A stretch of DNA of 64,000 nucleotides from Cypionkella aquatica (GCF_030161095.1 NZ_BSPP01000007.1:620920-684919); one strand, 5' to 3'; shown: positions 45,529 to 54,507, numbered from the stretch's first letter. Notes: generated by a model not told the origin, from the letters alone. Made by a program: numbers and translations.

Positions 45529-45625
45529 GTAGTGATCACTTCCCTGCGGGGGCTTCAATTCTGTAGGATTAGAGGACGTGTCTTGCGGCTGCGAAAATTG
45601 TGCATGTGATTAAGTAGTGATCACT
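45529..45625. promoter_or_regulatory. Two copies of GTAGTGATCACT in the glnB / nnrE-nnrD divergent region
   Basis: GTAGTGATCACT at 45529-45540 and 45614-45625, each containing the perfect palindrome AGTGATCACT. The copies are 85 bp apart start to start. Each lies about 43-45 bp from one of the two divergent start codons. A shared operator is a reasonable guess; the protein is unknown and the sequence is not an NtrC site. Confidence 0.45.
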
Positions 45626-45667
45626 GTGCTTATTTATTGCGCAGTTTGTGAACGGAATGAGGGCGAA

Positions 45668-47284
45668 ATGAGCGAATTGCTGACGGCGGCGCAGATGAAG
45701 GCGATCGAGGCGGCACCGATTGCGTCGGGGGTTGTGACCGGGCTGGAGCTGATGGAGCGCGCCGGGGCTGGCGTGGTGGCTGCGGTGCTGGCGGAATGGC
45801 CGGAGATGGCGCTTGCGCCGCAGCGGGCGATGGTGTTGTGCGGGCCGGGGAACAACGGCGGCGATGGGTTTGTGGTGGCGCGGTTGCTCAAGGCGCGCGG
45901 CTGGGCGGTGGAGGTGTATCTTTATGGGGATGCTAGCAAGCTGCCGGCGGATGCGCGGGTGAATTATGAGCGGTGGTGCGAGCTTGGCGAGGTGCGGAGT
46001 GCAGAAACTTTTGCGCCGTTGGAAACCGAAGCTGATCTATACGTCGATGCGCTTTTTGGTATCGGGCTTTCCCGCCCATTGAATGGGGCAGCAGGTCAAA
46101 TTTCCAAGGAGCTAGAATCTTCCGCACGCAATCACAGGGGTCAAATCGTTGCCGTCGATGTGCCATCAGGGCTTTGTTCTGACAGCGGGAGGGACCTGAG
46201 CATCGTCAATGGCGGTGGGTTGCGGGCTGACCTGACGGTGACGTTTCAATTCCACAAGCTGGGTCATTTCCTTGCTGATGGTTCCGAGCATTGCGGCAAA
46301 ATTCTATGTGTCGATATCGGCCTTGACTGTGGTGCGGCGATGAAGGTCTTGGGAGAGTGGTATGATCCGCTGACCAAGACGAAGCCCAACGGGTCTGTCG
46401 CGGTGCTTTTCCCCCAGCGATGGATGGAGTGCGATTATCGCGGGGCGAACAGCATTTTGACAAAGTGGGGCGGCCACAAATTCTCGCACGGTCACGCCCT
46501 GATCTGTTCTGGCGATCACGGCCAAGCAGGTGCTGCGCGACTTGCGGCGCGCGGGGCGTTGCGAATTGGGGCGGGGTTGGTGACGGTGGCCTCACCGCCC
46601 GCCGCGATGGCCGAAAATGCGGCGCGGTTGGATGCGGTGATGCTGAAACCCGTGGCAGATGCGGCGAAGCTGGCCGAGGTTTTGGCGGATACGCGGATCA
46701 CTGCGGTTTGTCTCGGGCCGGGGATGGGTGTGGTGCGGGCGGCGGAGTTGCTGCCTGTGGCGGTGCGTGCAAAGCACACACCCTGCATCGTGCTGGATGC
46801 AGATGCTTTGACGGCTGTGGCGCTGGACCCGGCGCTGTTAGCTTTGCTGAATGATCGCTGCGTGCTGACCCCCCATGCTGGCGAGTTTGCGCGGTTGTTC
46901 CCGGATATTGCGGAAAGGCTGGCGGCCCCGGCGACGCAGGGCCCCGCCTATTCCAAGGTCGATGCCACGCGGGAGGCTTCCGCGCGGGCAGGGTGCGTTG
47001 TGCTGTATAAAGGCGCGGATACGGTGATTGCCACGCCCGATGGGCGGTGTTCGATCAATGCAGCGGTGTATGAGCGCAGCGCCCCTTGGCTTGCCGCTGC
47101 CGGGTCAGGCGATGTGCTGGCGGGGTTCATCACCGGGCTGCTAGCGCGTGGATTTCAGCCGATGCAGGCGGCAGAGACGGCGGCTTGGTTGCATGTGGAA
47201 TGTGCCCGCAGCTTTGGCCCGGGTTTGATTGCCGAAGATCTGCCAGAGGAATTGCCGAAGGTGTTTCGCGCCTTGGGGGTTTAG
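45668..47284 (+). CDS. nnrD: Bifunctional NAD(P)H-hydrate epimerase / dehydratase
   Basis: A 538-residue fusion of YjeF-N-type epimerase (about residues 1-210; GNNGGDGFVVARLL and VAVDVPSGL) and ADP-dependent NAD(P)HX dehydratase (about 230-538; CLGPGMGV, LTPHAGEFARLFP and GSGDVLAGFITGLLARG). It repairs damaged hydrated NADH and NADPH. The ATG at 45668 follows GAGGGCGAA. About 46010-46490 is markedly poorer in GC than both ends, suggesting recombination within the gene. Both active-site regions look intact. Confidence 0.93.
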   Translation: MSELLTAAQMKAIEAAPIASGVVTGLELMERAGAGVVAAVLAEWPEMALAPQRAMVLCGPGNNGGDGFVVARLLKARGWAVEVYLYGDASKLPADARVNYERWCELGEVRSAETFAPLETEADLYVDALFGIGLSRPLNGAAGQISKELESSARNHRGQIVAVDVPSGLCSDSGRDLSIVNGGGLRADLTVTFQFHKLGHFLADGSEHCGKILCVDIGLDCGAAMKVLGEWYDPLTKTKPNGSVAVLFPQRWMECDYRGANSILTKWGGHKFSHGHALICSGDHGQAGAARLAARGALRIGAGLVTVASPPAAMAENAARLDAVMLKPVADAAKLAEVLADTRITAVCLGPGMGVVRAAELLPVAVRAKHTPCIVLDADALTAVALDPALLALLNDRCVLTPHAGEFARLFPDIAERLAAPATQGPAYSKVDATREASARAGCVVLYKGADTVIATPDGRCSINAAVYERSAPWLAAAGSGDVLAGFITGLLARGFQPMQAAETAAWLHVECARSFGPGLIAEDLPEELPKVFRALGV

Positions 47285-47302
47285 CGCAACCCGAGCCACA
47301 GG

Positions 47303-47345
47303 CGATTTTCGCGCGAAAATCGTGCACGGAATTCGCGCGAATTCC
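47303..47345. terminator. Back-to-back palindromes between convergent genes
   Basis: CGATTTTCGCGCGAAAATCG (47303-47322) is a perfect 20-bp palindrome. GGAATTCGCGCGAATTCC (47328-47345) is a perfect 18-bp palindrome, with CGTGCACG between them. They lie between the nnrE/nnrD stop and the convergent Hint gene. Zero-loop palindromes could work as terminators only with a few unpaired bases; a protein or nucleoid site is possible. Confidence 0.55.
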
Positions 47346-47349
47346 GATC

Positions 47350-47823
47350 TTATGCGGTGACGTTTGCGGCTGTGCAGGCCAGCTCCAGCCCGCCTGCATA
47401 GATCACCACATCTTCGTCAAAGCGCAGCGTGAACATGCGCAGCTCGGCGATCTGTTCGACGCGGATATAGGCGCCATCGACAAGCCGCTCGGCGGCGATC
47501 AGCGCGACTGCACTGCCTGCCAGCGCGCGGGCACGCCAATCGCGGATCAAGATGGGTTGATCGGGAGTGACGGTCATGACGCGCGCCGGGCAATCAACCC
47601 CCAGAACATCCTGCAAAATCCGCACAACGCGCAGGTTTTGCACCAAGGTCACCTCTATCGCTTTCAGCTTGAGCGCGCCGGTGCGGCAGATCACCCGATC
47701 GCCGGGCGTCAGATATTCAACCGGAAGAAAGCCATCAAGCGTCAGCACTTCGGTGCCTGCAGCAAGGCCGTGATCAAGGCCAACTGCAGCTTGGGCGGCC
47801 TGCATCTTTGAATGGATTGTCAT
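47350..47823 (-). CDS. Hint-domain protein lacking the catalytic cysteine
   Basis: A 157-residue protein that is almost wholly a Hint module: GLAAGTEVLTLDGFLPVEYLTPGDRV, then VLVQ-type beta strands and VTPDQPILIRDW. In the other Hint protein of the window the motif reads PCFAAGT; here it is HGLAAGT, so the Cys1 nucleophile is missing and self-splicing or cleavage is unlikely. The start at 47823 has AAGGGG. A tRNA gene is just upstream on the other strand. Confidence 0.8.
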   Translation of the reverse strand: MTIHSKMQAAQAAVGLDHGLAAGTEVLTLDGFLPVEYLTPGDRVICRTGALKLKAIEVTLVQNLRVVRILQDVLGVDCPARVMTVTPDQPILIRDWRARALAGSAVALIAAERLVDGAYIRVEQIAELRMFTLRFDEDVVIYAGGLELACTAANVTA

Positions 47824-48026
47824 GATTTGCCCCTTGCTGCGCTCTGTGCCTCTCAGTCGCCGCCAAATACGGCAAGATTGCGTTTGGGCTTCGGCTTTTC
47901 GGGGAATTCCGCAACAAATCGCTGTTTCACTTTTCCTCTCGCTTCCCGCGCGGGGCTTTGTTAGAAGGGCGCGGATTTCAAGGCGCATCTCCCGTCTTTC
48001 GGTGGGGTTGTGGCTTGTTGACATAT

Positions 48027-48111
48027 GCGGGTATGGCGAAATTGGCAGACGCACCAGATTTAGGTTCTGGCGCCGCAAGGCGTGGGGGTTCAAGTCCCTC
48101 TACCCGCACCA
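48027..48111 (+). tRNA. tRNA-Leu (anticodon TAG)
   Basis: Full cloverleaf. The acceptor stem is GCGGGTA (48027-48033) with TACCCGC (48101-48107), followed by discriminator A and encoded CCA (48109-48111). The anticodon stem CCAGA/TCTGG encloses the loop TTTAGGT, giving anticodon TAG at 48061-48063. The long variable arm (GCGCCGCAAGGCGT) is typical of leucine tRNAs, and the T-arm reads GGGGGTTCAAGTCCCTC. Confidence 0.97.
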
Positions 48112-48135
48112 AAGGTTTGTGAGAAGGACGGACAC

Positions 48136-49470
48136 ATGCAGGTCACCGAAACCCTGAAAGACGGCTTGAAGCGCGCCTACACCATCACGGTGTCCGCCGC
48201 CGAGCTGGAAGCCAAAGTTCAGGAAAAACTCCTTGAGGCGCAGCCCGAGGTCGAAATCAAGGGCTTCCGCAAGGGCAAAGTGCCGCTGGCGATCCTGAAA
48301 AAGCAATTCGGTCAGCGCCTGATGGGCGATGCGATGCAGGACGCCATTGATGGCGCGATGAAAGAGCATTTTGAGAAAACCGGCGACCGTCCGGCGTTGC
48401 AGCCCGACGTGAAAATGCAGGGCGGCGAGACCTGGAAAGAGGGCCAGGACGTTGTCGTTGACATGAGCTATGAAGCTCTGCCGCCGATCCCGGAGCTGGA
48501 TTCGTCGAAAATCACGTTGGACCGTTTGTCGGTGAAAGCGGATGAGGCTTCGGTTGAAGAAGCCCTGAAAAACCTTGCGGCCACTGCGCAGGATTTCAAG
48601 GAGCGCAAAGCGGGCGTGAAATCGAAAGACGGCGACCAAGTCACCATCGACTTCAAAGGTTCGGTGGACGGCGTTGAATTTGAAGGCGGCGCTGGCGAGG
48701 ATTATCCGCTGGTTCTGGGCTCGAACTCGTTCATTCCTGGGTTTGAGGCGCAACTGGTTGGTGCGGCTGCGGGCGACGCAGTTACCGTCAAAGTGACCTT
48801 CCCGGCCGAATACGGTGCGGCGCATCTGGCTGGCAAAGACGCTGTGTTTGCTTGCACCGTCAAAGCTGTGAAAAAGCCGGTTCCGGCCGCTTTGGATGAC
48901 GAGCTGGCGAAGAAATTCGGCGCTGAAGATCTGGCTGCTTTGAAAGGCCAAATCTCGGATCGTCTGGAGGCCGAATACAAAGGCGCTTCGCGCGCTGTGC
49001 TGAAGCGTTCGCTGCTGGATCAGTTGGATGGCTTGGTCAAATTCGACCTGCCGCCTGCTTTGGTTGACGCAGAGGCTGCGCAGATCGCGCATCAGCTGTG
49101 GCACGAAGAAAACCCGGATGTGCATGATCACAACCACGGTTCGGTCGAAACAACTGAAGAGCATAAGAAACTGGCAGAGCGTCGCGTGCGTTTGGGTCTG
49201 GTTCTGGCTGAAATCGGTCGTAAAGCCGAAGTCACCGTGTCGGATGCTGAAATGACCCAAGCGGTGCTGGCGCAAGCGCGTCAATATCCGGGCCAAGAGC
49301 GTCAGTATTTCGAGTTCGTGCAAAAGAACCCGAACATGCAGCAACAGCTGCGCGCGCCGATCTTTGAAGACAAGGTTGTCGATCACATCGTGGCTGGTGC
49401 CAAAGTGACCGAGAAAGAAGTCAGCAAAGAAGAGCTGCAAAAGTTCATCGAAGCTTTGGACGAGATGTAA
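48136..49470 (+). CDS. tig: Trigger factor (ribosome-associated chaperone)
   Basis: A 444-residue chaperone that binds L23 at the exit tunnel. The ribosome-binding loop is GFRKGKVP (family GFRxGKxP), the middle domain is FKBP-type peptidyl-prolyl isomerase ([19 protein letters not shown]), and the C-terminal helical arms follow. The ATG at 48136, preceded by AAGGA, gives the canonical MQVTETL start. An in-frame ATG at 48082 overlaps the tRNA and is rejected. It ends in a strong terminator. Confidence 0.97.
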   Translation: MQVTETLKDGLKRAYTITVSAAELEAKVQEKLLEAQPEVEIKGFRKGKVPLAILKKQFGQRLMGDAMQDAIDGAMKEHFEKTGDRPALQPDVKMQGGETWKEGQDVVVDMSYEALPPIPELDSSKITLDRLSVKADEASVEEALKNLAATAQDFKERKAGVKSKDGDQVTIDFKGSVDGVEFEGGAGEDYPLVLGSNSFIPGFEAQLVGAAAGDAVTVKVTFPAEYGAAHLAGKDAVFACTVKAVKKPVPAALDDELAKKFGAEDLAALKGQISDRLEAEYKGASRAVLKRSLLDQLDGLVKFDLPPALVDAEAAQIAHQLWHEENPDVHDHNHGSVETTEEHKKLAERRVRLGLVLAEIGRKAEVTVSDAEMTQAVLAQARQYPGQERQYFEFVQKNPNMQQQLRAPIFEDKVVDHIVAGAKVTEKEVSKEELQKFIEALDEM

Positions 49471-49494
49471 TCCAAACTTTCTGCTAATGATCTG

Positions 49495-49524
49495 GGGCCG
49501 CCTCATTGGGGCGGCCCTTTTCTT
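49495..49524 (+). terminator. Rho-independent terminator of tig
   Basis: Arms GGGCCGCC (49495-49502) and GGCGGCCC (49510-49517), a 7-nt loop, then TTTTCTTT. It begins 24 nt after the tig stop. Confidence 0.88.
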
Positions 49525-49539
49525 TCCGCACCGGAGACG

Positions 49540-50289
49540 ATGATGCCCGAATTTTTGCCCGATCTGCCTGTTGATGGCATCATGGAATGTCTCAACCGCT
49601 CGCCGGGGCATGAAGCGCGCTCGGGCAAGATGGACGGGCCTGAATCCTCTGCAGCGCTGACCGCCAACGCTTTTGGCTGGTTTTTGAACCGCGCGCAGGA
49701 CTTGCCGCCGCTGCCGGGGGTGCCAGCGGGGCAGGTGGCAAGCGTGACCTTAGAGGCAGAGATGCGGTTTCCGTGGGCGGAAGGGCGGCATCCATGGCTG
49801 GATGTGGCGATTGAAACCCACACCACGTTGATCGGCATTGAAGCCCGGCGGTATGAGCCGTTTCGCCCGATGAAAGCCAATGGTTTTGCCGAGATTTTTG
49901 ATCGCCCGGTCTGGGGTGAAAAGCTGGCACGCTTTACCAAGCTGCGCGATGATATGGTGGCGGGCGAGGCCGGGTTTCAGACCTTGGACGCGGTGCAGCT
50001 GATCAAATCGGCTTACGCGATCCTGACCCGTTCTGAAAAACGTGCTGTCGGTGGCGTGCTTGTCTATCTGTATGCCGAGCCTGCTGCATGGGCCTCGGGC
50101 AAACCGGTTGATCCGAAGCGGCTTGCGCTGCATCGCCGCGAGGTGGCGCAGTTTGCCAAGCTGGTGGCGGGCGATACCGTCAGCTTTGTGCCGCTGCGCT
50201 GGGAAGATCTGCTCGGCCAATGGGCCAAATCCGCGAAACTCGCGGGCCATGTCGGCGCGCTACACGACCGGTTCGGCGCGTTGGGGTGA
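49540..50289 (+). CDS. Conserved-looking protein of unknown function
   Basis: A 249-residue soluble protein. A block LEAEMRFPWAEGRHPWLDVAIET followed by TLIGIEARRYEPFR has the D...E-x-(K/R) spacing seen in some PD-(D/E)XK nuclease-fold families, but I cannot confirm a nuclease. ATGs at 49540 and 49543 are next to CCGGAG. It starts just after the tig terminator and its 3' end overlaps the convergent DMT transporter by 30 nt. Confidence 0.65.
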   Translation: MMPEFLPDLPVDGIMECLNRSPGHEARSGKMDGPESSAALTANAFGWFLNRAQDLPPLPGVPAGQVASVTLEAEMRFPWAEGRHPWLDVAIETHTTLIGIEARRYEPFRPMKANGFAEIFDRPVWGEKLARFTKLRDDMVAGEAGFQTLDAVQLIKSAYAILTRSEKRAVGGVLVYLYAEPAAWASGKPVDPKRLALHRREVAQFAKLVAGDTVSFVPLRWEDLLGQWAKSAKLAGHVGALHDRFGALG

Positions 50290-51201
50290 ACGCCTGCGTT
50301 CCTGAAACAGCACGAACAGACCTGCACCTGCGATGATGCTGATCCCGATCCAGCCTTGCGCATCCGGCCAATCATGCCAGAACAGCCAACCCCAGAGCAC
50401 AGACCAGATCAGGCCCAGATACTCAAACGGGGCCACCACCGAGGCGGCTGCGATCCGGTAGGCTTGGGTCAAAAGCCAAAGCCCGATCGAGGCTACCACG
50501 CCGCAAGCCATCATCAGCGCCAAATCGGTGCTGGTCGGGGTAATCCAGCCACGGGTCAGAAAGGCGAGGCTGGCGTGGCTGGTGTTGGTGTGGCTGCCGT
50601 CGTGATAATACAGCGCCATCAGCGCGGCCCCGGACAGAAAGATCACTGTCGCCCAGAACGCCAGTGCCGCGGCTGTCTCGGTGCCGCCCATCTTGCGCGC
50701 GGTGATCATCGACATCGCATAGGTGAGGCCAGACAGTATCGGCAGCAGCGCAGCCCAGTCGAACAGATCCGATCCCGGCCGCACCATGATGATCACGCCC
50801 AGAAACCCAACCAGAACGGCGGCCCAAGCGGTGGCACTGACCTTCTCGGCCAAGAACAGCACTGACAGCACGGTGATGAACAGTGGGCCGGAATAGTACA
50901 GCGCCACTGTGGTCGGCAAGGGCAGTCCCGCAAGGGCGATGTAAAAGCTGAAATAGGCCACAAACATCACCAGCCCGCGCAAAAGCATCTTGCCCACGCC
51001 CGCGCTGAACAACGTGCGGATGCCGCCGTCAAAATGCGCGAAAGCCAGCAGGAACGGGATCGAGGTGAAGCCGCGGATCAGCATCGCCTGATACAAAGGG
51101 TAGCCGCCCGAGATCAGCTTCAGAATCAGGTCTTGCACCGAAAACACCGAGATTCCGGCGATCAGATAGACAATGCCCAGCGTGGTGGTTTTACGGTCCA
51201 T
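50260..51201 (-). CDS. DMT-family (EamA) transporter
   Basis: A 313-residue ten-helix transporter with two EamA repeats (beginning VYLIAGISVFSVQDLILKLI and LLPILSGLTYAMSMITARKM). It is a second member of the family in this window and is not close to the one at 36607. Substrate unknown. The 3' end overlaps the preceding gene. Confidence 0.9.
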   Translation of the reverse strand: MDRKTTTLGIVYLIAGISVFSVQDLILKLISGGYPLYQAMLIRGFTSIPFLLAFAHFDGGIRTLFSAGVGKMLLRGLVMFVAYFSFYIALAGLPLPTTVALYYSGPLFITVLSVLFLAEKVSATAWAAVLVGFLGVIIMVRPGSDLFDWAALLPILSGLTYAMSMITARKMGGTETAAALAFWATVIFLSGAALMALYYHDGSHTNTSHASLAFLTRGWITPTSTDLALMMACGVVASIGLWLLTQAYRIAAASVVAPFEYLGLIWSVLWGWLFWHDWPDAQGWIGISIIAGAGLFVLFQERRRSPQRAEPVV

Positions 51202-51330
51202 TACGCCACGCTAAGCGGGCGGTGGCTGTGCGGCTGGTCGGTTTGCGACATGGTTTGATCAAATTGGAAGGCATGTTTAGTGAGCTTTGCGATCAGACAG
51301 CCAGTCCTTGCGCTGCTGCCCCCGTGCAAT

Positions 51331-51363
51331 AAAAAACCGCGCGCGGTTGCCCGCGCGCGGTTT
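51331..51363 (-). terminator. Rho-independent terminator of the rpsF-rpsR-rplI operon
   Basis: Perfect 13-bp stem AAACCGCGCGCGG / CCGCGCGCGGTTT with a TTGC loop, followed on the minus strand by TTTTTTATT. It starts 23 nt after the rplI stop codon. Confidence 0.93.
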
Positions 51364-51385
51364 CTGATCTGTAGCCAAAACCAGC

Positions 51386-51970
51386 TTAGTCGCGGGTCAG
51401 GTCTTCGCCGTCTTGCGCTGCGCCCATTTCCGAGAACAGGTTGGCGATCTCGAAATCGGCTTCGGCTTCTGCCTCGGCTGCGAGTTCCTGGATCGACTTG
51501 CCCGAAGCTTGCAGCGCCGCTTCTTCAACCGAACGTGCAACGTTCAGGCTGAATTTCACGGTGACTTCCGGGTGCAGAACCACCGAAACGGTGTGCACGC
51601 CAAGCTCTTTGATCGGACGGTCCAGCACGATTTGGCCACGGTTGACGGTGAAACCGTCCGCAATTGCCGCATCAGCTGCGTCACGGGTGGTGACAGAGCC
51701 GTACAAAGCACCCGAATCGGAAGCCGAACGGATGATGATGAAGGTCTGTCCATCCAGTTTTTCGCCGACAGCTTCGGCTTCTTTGCGGGTTTCCAGGTTG
51801 GTGAGTTCCAGCTGAGCTTTCTTCACTTCAAACTGGGCAATGTTGCCCGAGTTTGCGCGAAGCGCTTTGCCTTGCGGCAGCAGGAAGTTGCGCGCGTAGC
51901 CGTCCTTGACATTGACGACTTCGCCCATTTGGCCAAGTTTGGCCACGCGTTGAAGCAGGATCACTTGCAT
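51386..51970 (-). CDS. rplI: 50S ribosomal protein L9
   Basis: A 194-residue ribosomal protein. The N-terminal domain signature is [25 protein letters not shown] long helix links to the C-terminal rRNA-binding domain. The acidic C-terminal tail ([16 protein letters not shown]) makes it longer than the 149-residue E. coli protein, as in other alphaproteobacteria. It is the last gene of rpsF-rpsR-rplI. Confidence 0.97.
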   Translation of the reverse strand: MQVILLQRVAKLGQMGEVVNVKDGYARNFLLPQGKALRANSGNIAQFEVKKAQLELTNLETRKEAEAVGEKLDGQTFIIIRSASDSGALYGSVTTRDAADAAIADGFTVNRGQIVLDRPIKELGVHTVSVVLHPEVTVKFSLNVARSVEEAALQASGKSIQELAAEAEAEADFEIANLFSEMGAAQDGEDLTRD

Positions 51971-51983
51971 ATCTGGGTGCTCC

Positions 51984-52211
51984 TTATTTCACAGCATAGG
52001 GCAGCAGGGCGAGGAAGCGGGCGCGCTTGATGGCTTGCGCCAGTTCACGTTGCTTCTTGGCCGAGACTGCGGTGATACGGGACGGCACGATCTTGCCACG
52101 CTCGGATACATAGCGTTGCAGCAGGCGCGTGTCTTTGTAGTCGATTGCCGGAGCATTGTCGCCCGAGAACGGGCAGACCTTGCGGCGGCGGAAAAATGGT
52201 TTATTCGCCAT
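51984..52211 (-). CDS. rpsR: 30S ribosomal protein S18
   Basis: A 75-residue ribosomal protein with the usual [23 protein letters not shown] start and [20 protein letters not shown] segment. It binds S6 on the platform of the small subunit. It is 13 nt upstream of rplI. Confidence 0.98.
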   Translation of the reverse strand: MANKPFFRRRKVCPFSGDNAPAIDYKDTRLLQRYVSERGKIVPSRITAVSAKKQRELAQAIKRARFLALLPYAVK

Positions 52212-52240
52212 GGTTTAGGCTCCTTTCCAAAGGCTGAGGA

Positions 52241-52684
52241 TCAACGACGCGGGCCGCCGAACGACGGACGCTCGCCGCGGTCTGGGCGATCACCGAACGA
52301 AGGGCGCTCACGACGCTCGCCGCCGAAACCACCCTCAGGGCGATCACCGCGCTCACGCTCGTCACGCTTTTGCATCTGAACCGACGGGCCGTCTGCATGT
52401 ACGTCGACCTTGATGGTCAACACGCGCATGACGTCATCGTGCAAGCGCATCAGGCGTTCCATTTCCAGAACTGCCGAAGCGGGTGCATCGGTTTTCAGCA
52501 AGGCATAGTGGCCCTTGCGGTTTTTGTTGATCTTGTAGGCCATCGTCTTGACGCCCCAGTATTCGTGCTCGACAACTTTACCGCCGTTGTCGGCCAGAAC
52601 CGTGGAGAAGTGCTCGATGAGGCTTTCAGCCTGCGCGTTGGAAAGATCCTGACGCGCGATCATCACATGCTCGTAAAGGGGCAT
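52241..52684 (-). CDS. rpsF: 30S ribosomal protein S6
   Basis: A 147-residue ribosomal protein with the signature YEHVMIARQDLSNAQAE and GVKTMAYKINKNRKGHYALL. The C-terminal 45 residues are an Arg/Gly/Asp/Glu-rich extension (RDERERGDRPEGGFGGERRE), longer than the E. coli tail. It is the first gene of the operon. Confidence 0.97.
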   Translation of the reverse strand: MPLYEHVMIARQDLSNAQAESLIEHFSTVLADNGGKVVEHEYWGVKTMAYKINKNRKGHYALLKTDAPASAVLEMERLMRLHDDVMRVLTIKVDVHADGPSVQMQKRDERERGDRPEGGFGGERRERPSFGDRPDRGERPSFGGPRR

Positions 52685-53055
52685 GTTAACTCCGATCTGT
52701 CTATGTGGCGCATTTCATAGGACGGGCAAACACTTTCCGCGGCCCGTCCACGAGAGGCTGCGCCGTTGCGTGGAAATGCGGAAAGATTGGGGGCTTATAG
52801 AGGAAAGCGGTGGGGATGCAAGGCTTGGGACGGGGCGCTTCGCCTTATTTTCTTGGCGGATTTGTCCCGCGACAAATCTGCCCGCGCCTGCCTGCCCCTC
52901 GGCAGGCGCGATTGCGCCAGCCCGGGCAGGCGCGGGCAGATTATCAGGCGGCCGGTTTGCTGCATCACGCCCCTTGCGCAACTGCGTTCCGCCTTATGCG
53001 CAACAAGCCGGAAAACTCTGCCCCGCAGAGTTTTCTGTCGACTTGAAGCCTCACC
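52685..53055. other. Structured intergenic region between rpsF and the PACE gene
   Basis: 371 bp between the 3' end of the PACE gene and the 5' end of rpsF, both on the minus strand. It contains a near-perfect inverted repeat with 16-bp arms (52877-52892 and 52925-52940, TCTGCCCGCGCCTGCC type), an internal TTTGTC / GACAAA hairpin (52861-52876) and the left copy of a dispersed repeat (52985-53041). The reading frames here look non-coding. Confidence 0.6.
52985..53041 (+). repeat. Dispersed intergenic repeat, copy 1
   Basis: About 57 bp with roughly 50 matching positions to the reverse complement of 63938-63994. It contains the hairpin GAAAACTCTGC / GCAGAGTTTTC. Confidence 0.75.
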
Positions 53056-53475
53056 TCACCGCGCCGACGCGGGCAAGCCGAAAATCCGATCAAAGCTCCA
53101 AGTGAAAACGTAAGTATAGATGATGAATAGCACGATCAGCCCGGCCTCATACTTCAGCGCCGTCCACAGATCGACGCCCAGCCACCACGCCATGATCGGC
53201 AACACCAATACCACCAAGCCGCCTTCAAACAGCAAAGCATGCATCGTGCGCCGCGCCAGACTGCGGCCCTTTGTGGCTTGCCGCGCCTCCCATGCCTCAA
53301 AAAGCCAGTTGAAGCCCATGCTCCATGTCATGGCAATCGTCGCCGTGATTGCCGACAGGATCAAGGATTGCGCTGGGGCCGCATCAGACATTGCAAGCAG
53401 CCCCAACGTCGCCACCGCGATGCCAAGGGTTTCAAAGCTGACCGCGTAGAGGATTTTGCGAAAGGTTGGCGTCAT
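53056..53475 (-). CDS. PACE-family efflux transporter
   Basis: A 139-residue four-helix membrane protein of the proteobacterial antimicrobial compound efflux (PACE, BTP-repeat) family, whose best-known member AceI exports chlorhexidine. The N-terminal repeat holds Glu15 (VSFETLGI), the position of the functional glutamate in AceI, and a second repeat reads NWLFEAWEAR and KYEAGLIV. The C-terminal YVFTWSFDRIFGLP is family-typical. Divergent from fabD. Substrates here are unknown. Confidence 0.88.
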   Translation of the reverse strand: MTPTFRKILYAVSFETLGIAVATLGLLAMSDAAPAQSLILSAITATIAMTWSMGFNWLFEAWEARQATKGRSLARRTMHALLFEGGLVVLVLPIMAWWLGVDLWTALKYEAGLIVLFIIYTYVFTWSFDRIFGLPASAR

Positions 53476-53577
53476 GGCGTAGGTGTGGAATCCGCCGCGC
53501 GCCAAGTCAAGGACGGGCAAGACGTTGCACGAATGGCTTTCACAGGGTAAGCCAAAGGGAATAAAAGGGAGGGCCAG

Positions 53578-54507
53578 ATGAGCCGCGCATTCGTATTTCC
53601 GGGGCAGGGTGCCCAAACCATCGGCATGGGCCGCGCTTTGGCCGAGGCTTATCCGGCGGCAAAAGCCGTGTTCGACGAAGTTGATGAGGCTTTGGGTGAA
53701 AAGCTGTCGGCGCTGATCTGGGAAGGTTCGATTGAAGACTTGACCCTGACGAAAAACGCGCAGCCTGCGCTGATGGCGACCTCGATCGCGGCGCTGCGGG
53801 CGCTGGAAAGCGAAGGCATCGGCATCGACACGGCTGCTTTTGTCGCAGGCCATTCCTTGGGGGAATATTCAGCTCTCTGTGCCGTGGGCGCGCTGGAGCT
53901 GTCCGACACCGCGCGGCTGTTGCGCATCCGTGGCCAAGCCATGCAAGAGGCGGTTCCGGTGGGCGTGGGCGCTATGGCGGCCCTACTCGGCCTCGACTTT
54001 GCCCAAGCCACCGAAGTTGCGGCTGAGGCTGCACAGGGCGAGGTTTGCCAAGCCGCCAATGACAACGACCCGGCGCAAGTGGTAGTATCGGGCCATCGTG
54101 GCGCGGTGGAGCGTGCTTTGGACATCGCCAAGGCCAAGGGGGCGAAGCGGGCTTTGCTGCTGCCAGTCTCGGCACCGTTCCATTGCAGCCTGATGCAGCC
54201 CGCCGCCGCGGTGATGAATGAGGCGCTTGCAGGCGTGGTGATTTCAGCGCCGAAAGTGCCGGTCGTGGTGAACGTGCGCGCCGAAGCGGTGACCGAACCT
54301 GACCGCATCCGGGCGCTGTTGGTGGCGCAAGTCACAGGCTCGGTGCGCTGGCGCGAATCTGTGCTGTGGATGGCGGGCGCAGGCGTGACCGAATTCTGGG
54401 AGATCGGCGCGGGCAAAGCCTTGTCCGGCATGATCAAGCGCATCGCCAAAGATGCCAGCACCCGCGCCGTCGGCACCCCCGATGACGTGCTGGCCGCCAA
54501 GGGCTAA
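53578..54507 (+). CDS. fabD: Malonyl-CoA:ACP transacylase
   Basis: A 309-residue enzyme that loads malonate onto acyl carrier protein. The nucleophile is Ser93 in GHSLGEY. GQGAQTIGMG near the N-terminus and the basic FHCSLM histidine region are typical. It opens a fatty-acid synthesis run fabD-fabG-acpP. Confidence 0.97.
   Translation: MSRAFVFPGQGAQTIGMGRALAEAYPAAKAVFDEVDEALGEKLSALIWEGSIEDLTLTKNAQPALMATSIAALRALESEGIGIDTAAFVAGHSLGEYSALCAVGALELSDTARLLRIRGQAMQEAVPVGVGAMAALLGLDFAQATEVAAEAAQGEVCQAANDNDPAQVVVSGHRGAVERALDIAKAKGAKRALLLPVSAPFHCSLMQPAAAVMNEALAGVVISAPKVPVVVNVRAEAVTEPDRIRALLVAQVTGSVRWRESVLWMAGAGVTEFWEIGAGKALSGMIKRIAKDASTRAVGTPDDVLAAKG

Noticed and set aside
52715-53113. Overlapping frames of about 80-140 codons in the gap before rpsF
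   Set aside because: They consist of repeat and palindrome sequence, differ in frame with no ribosome-binding site, and a piece recurs at 63938 as part of a dispersed repeat.
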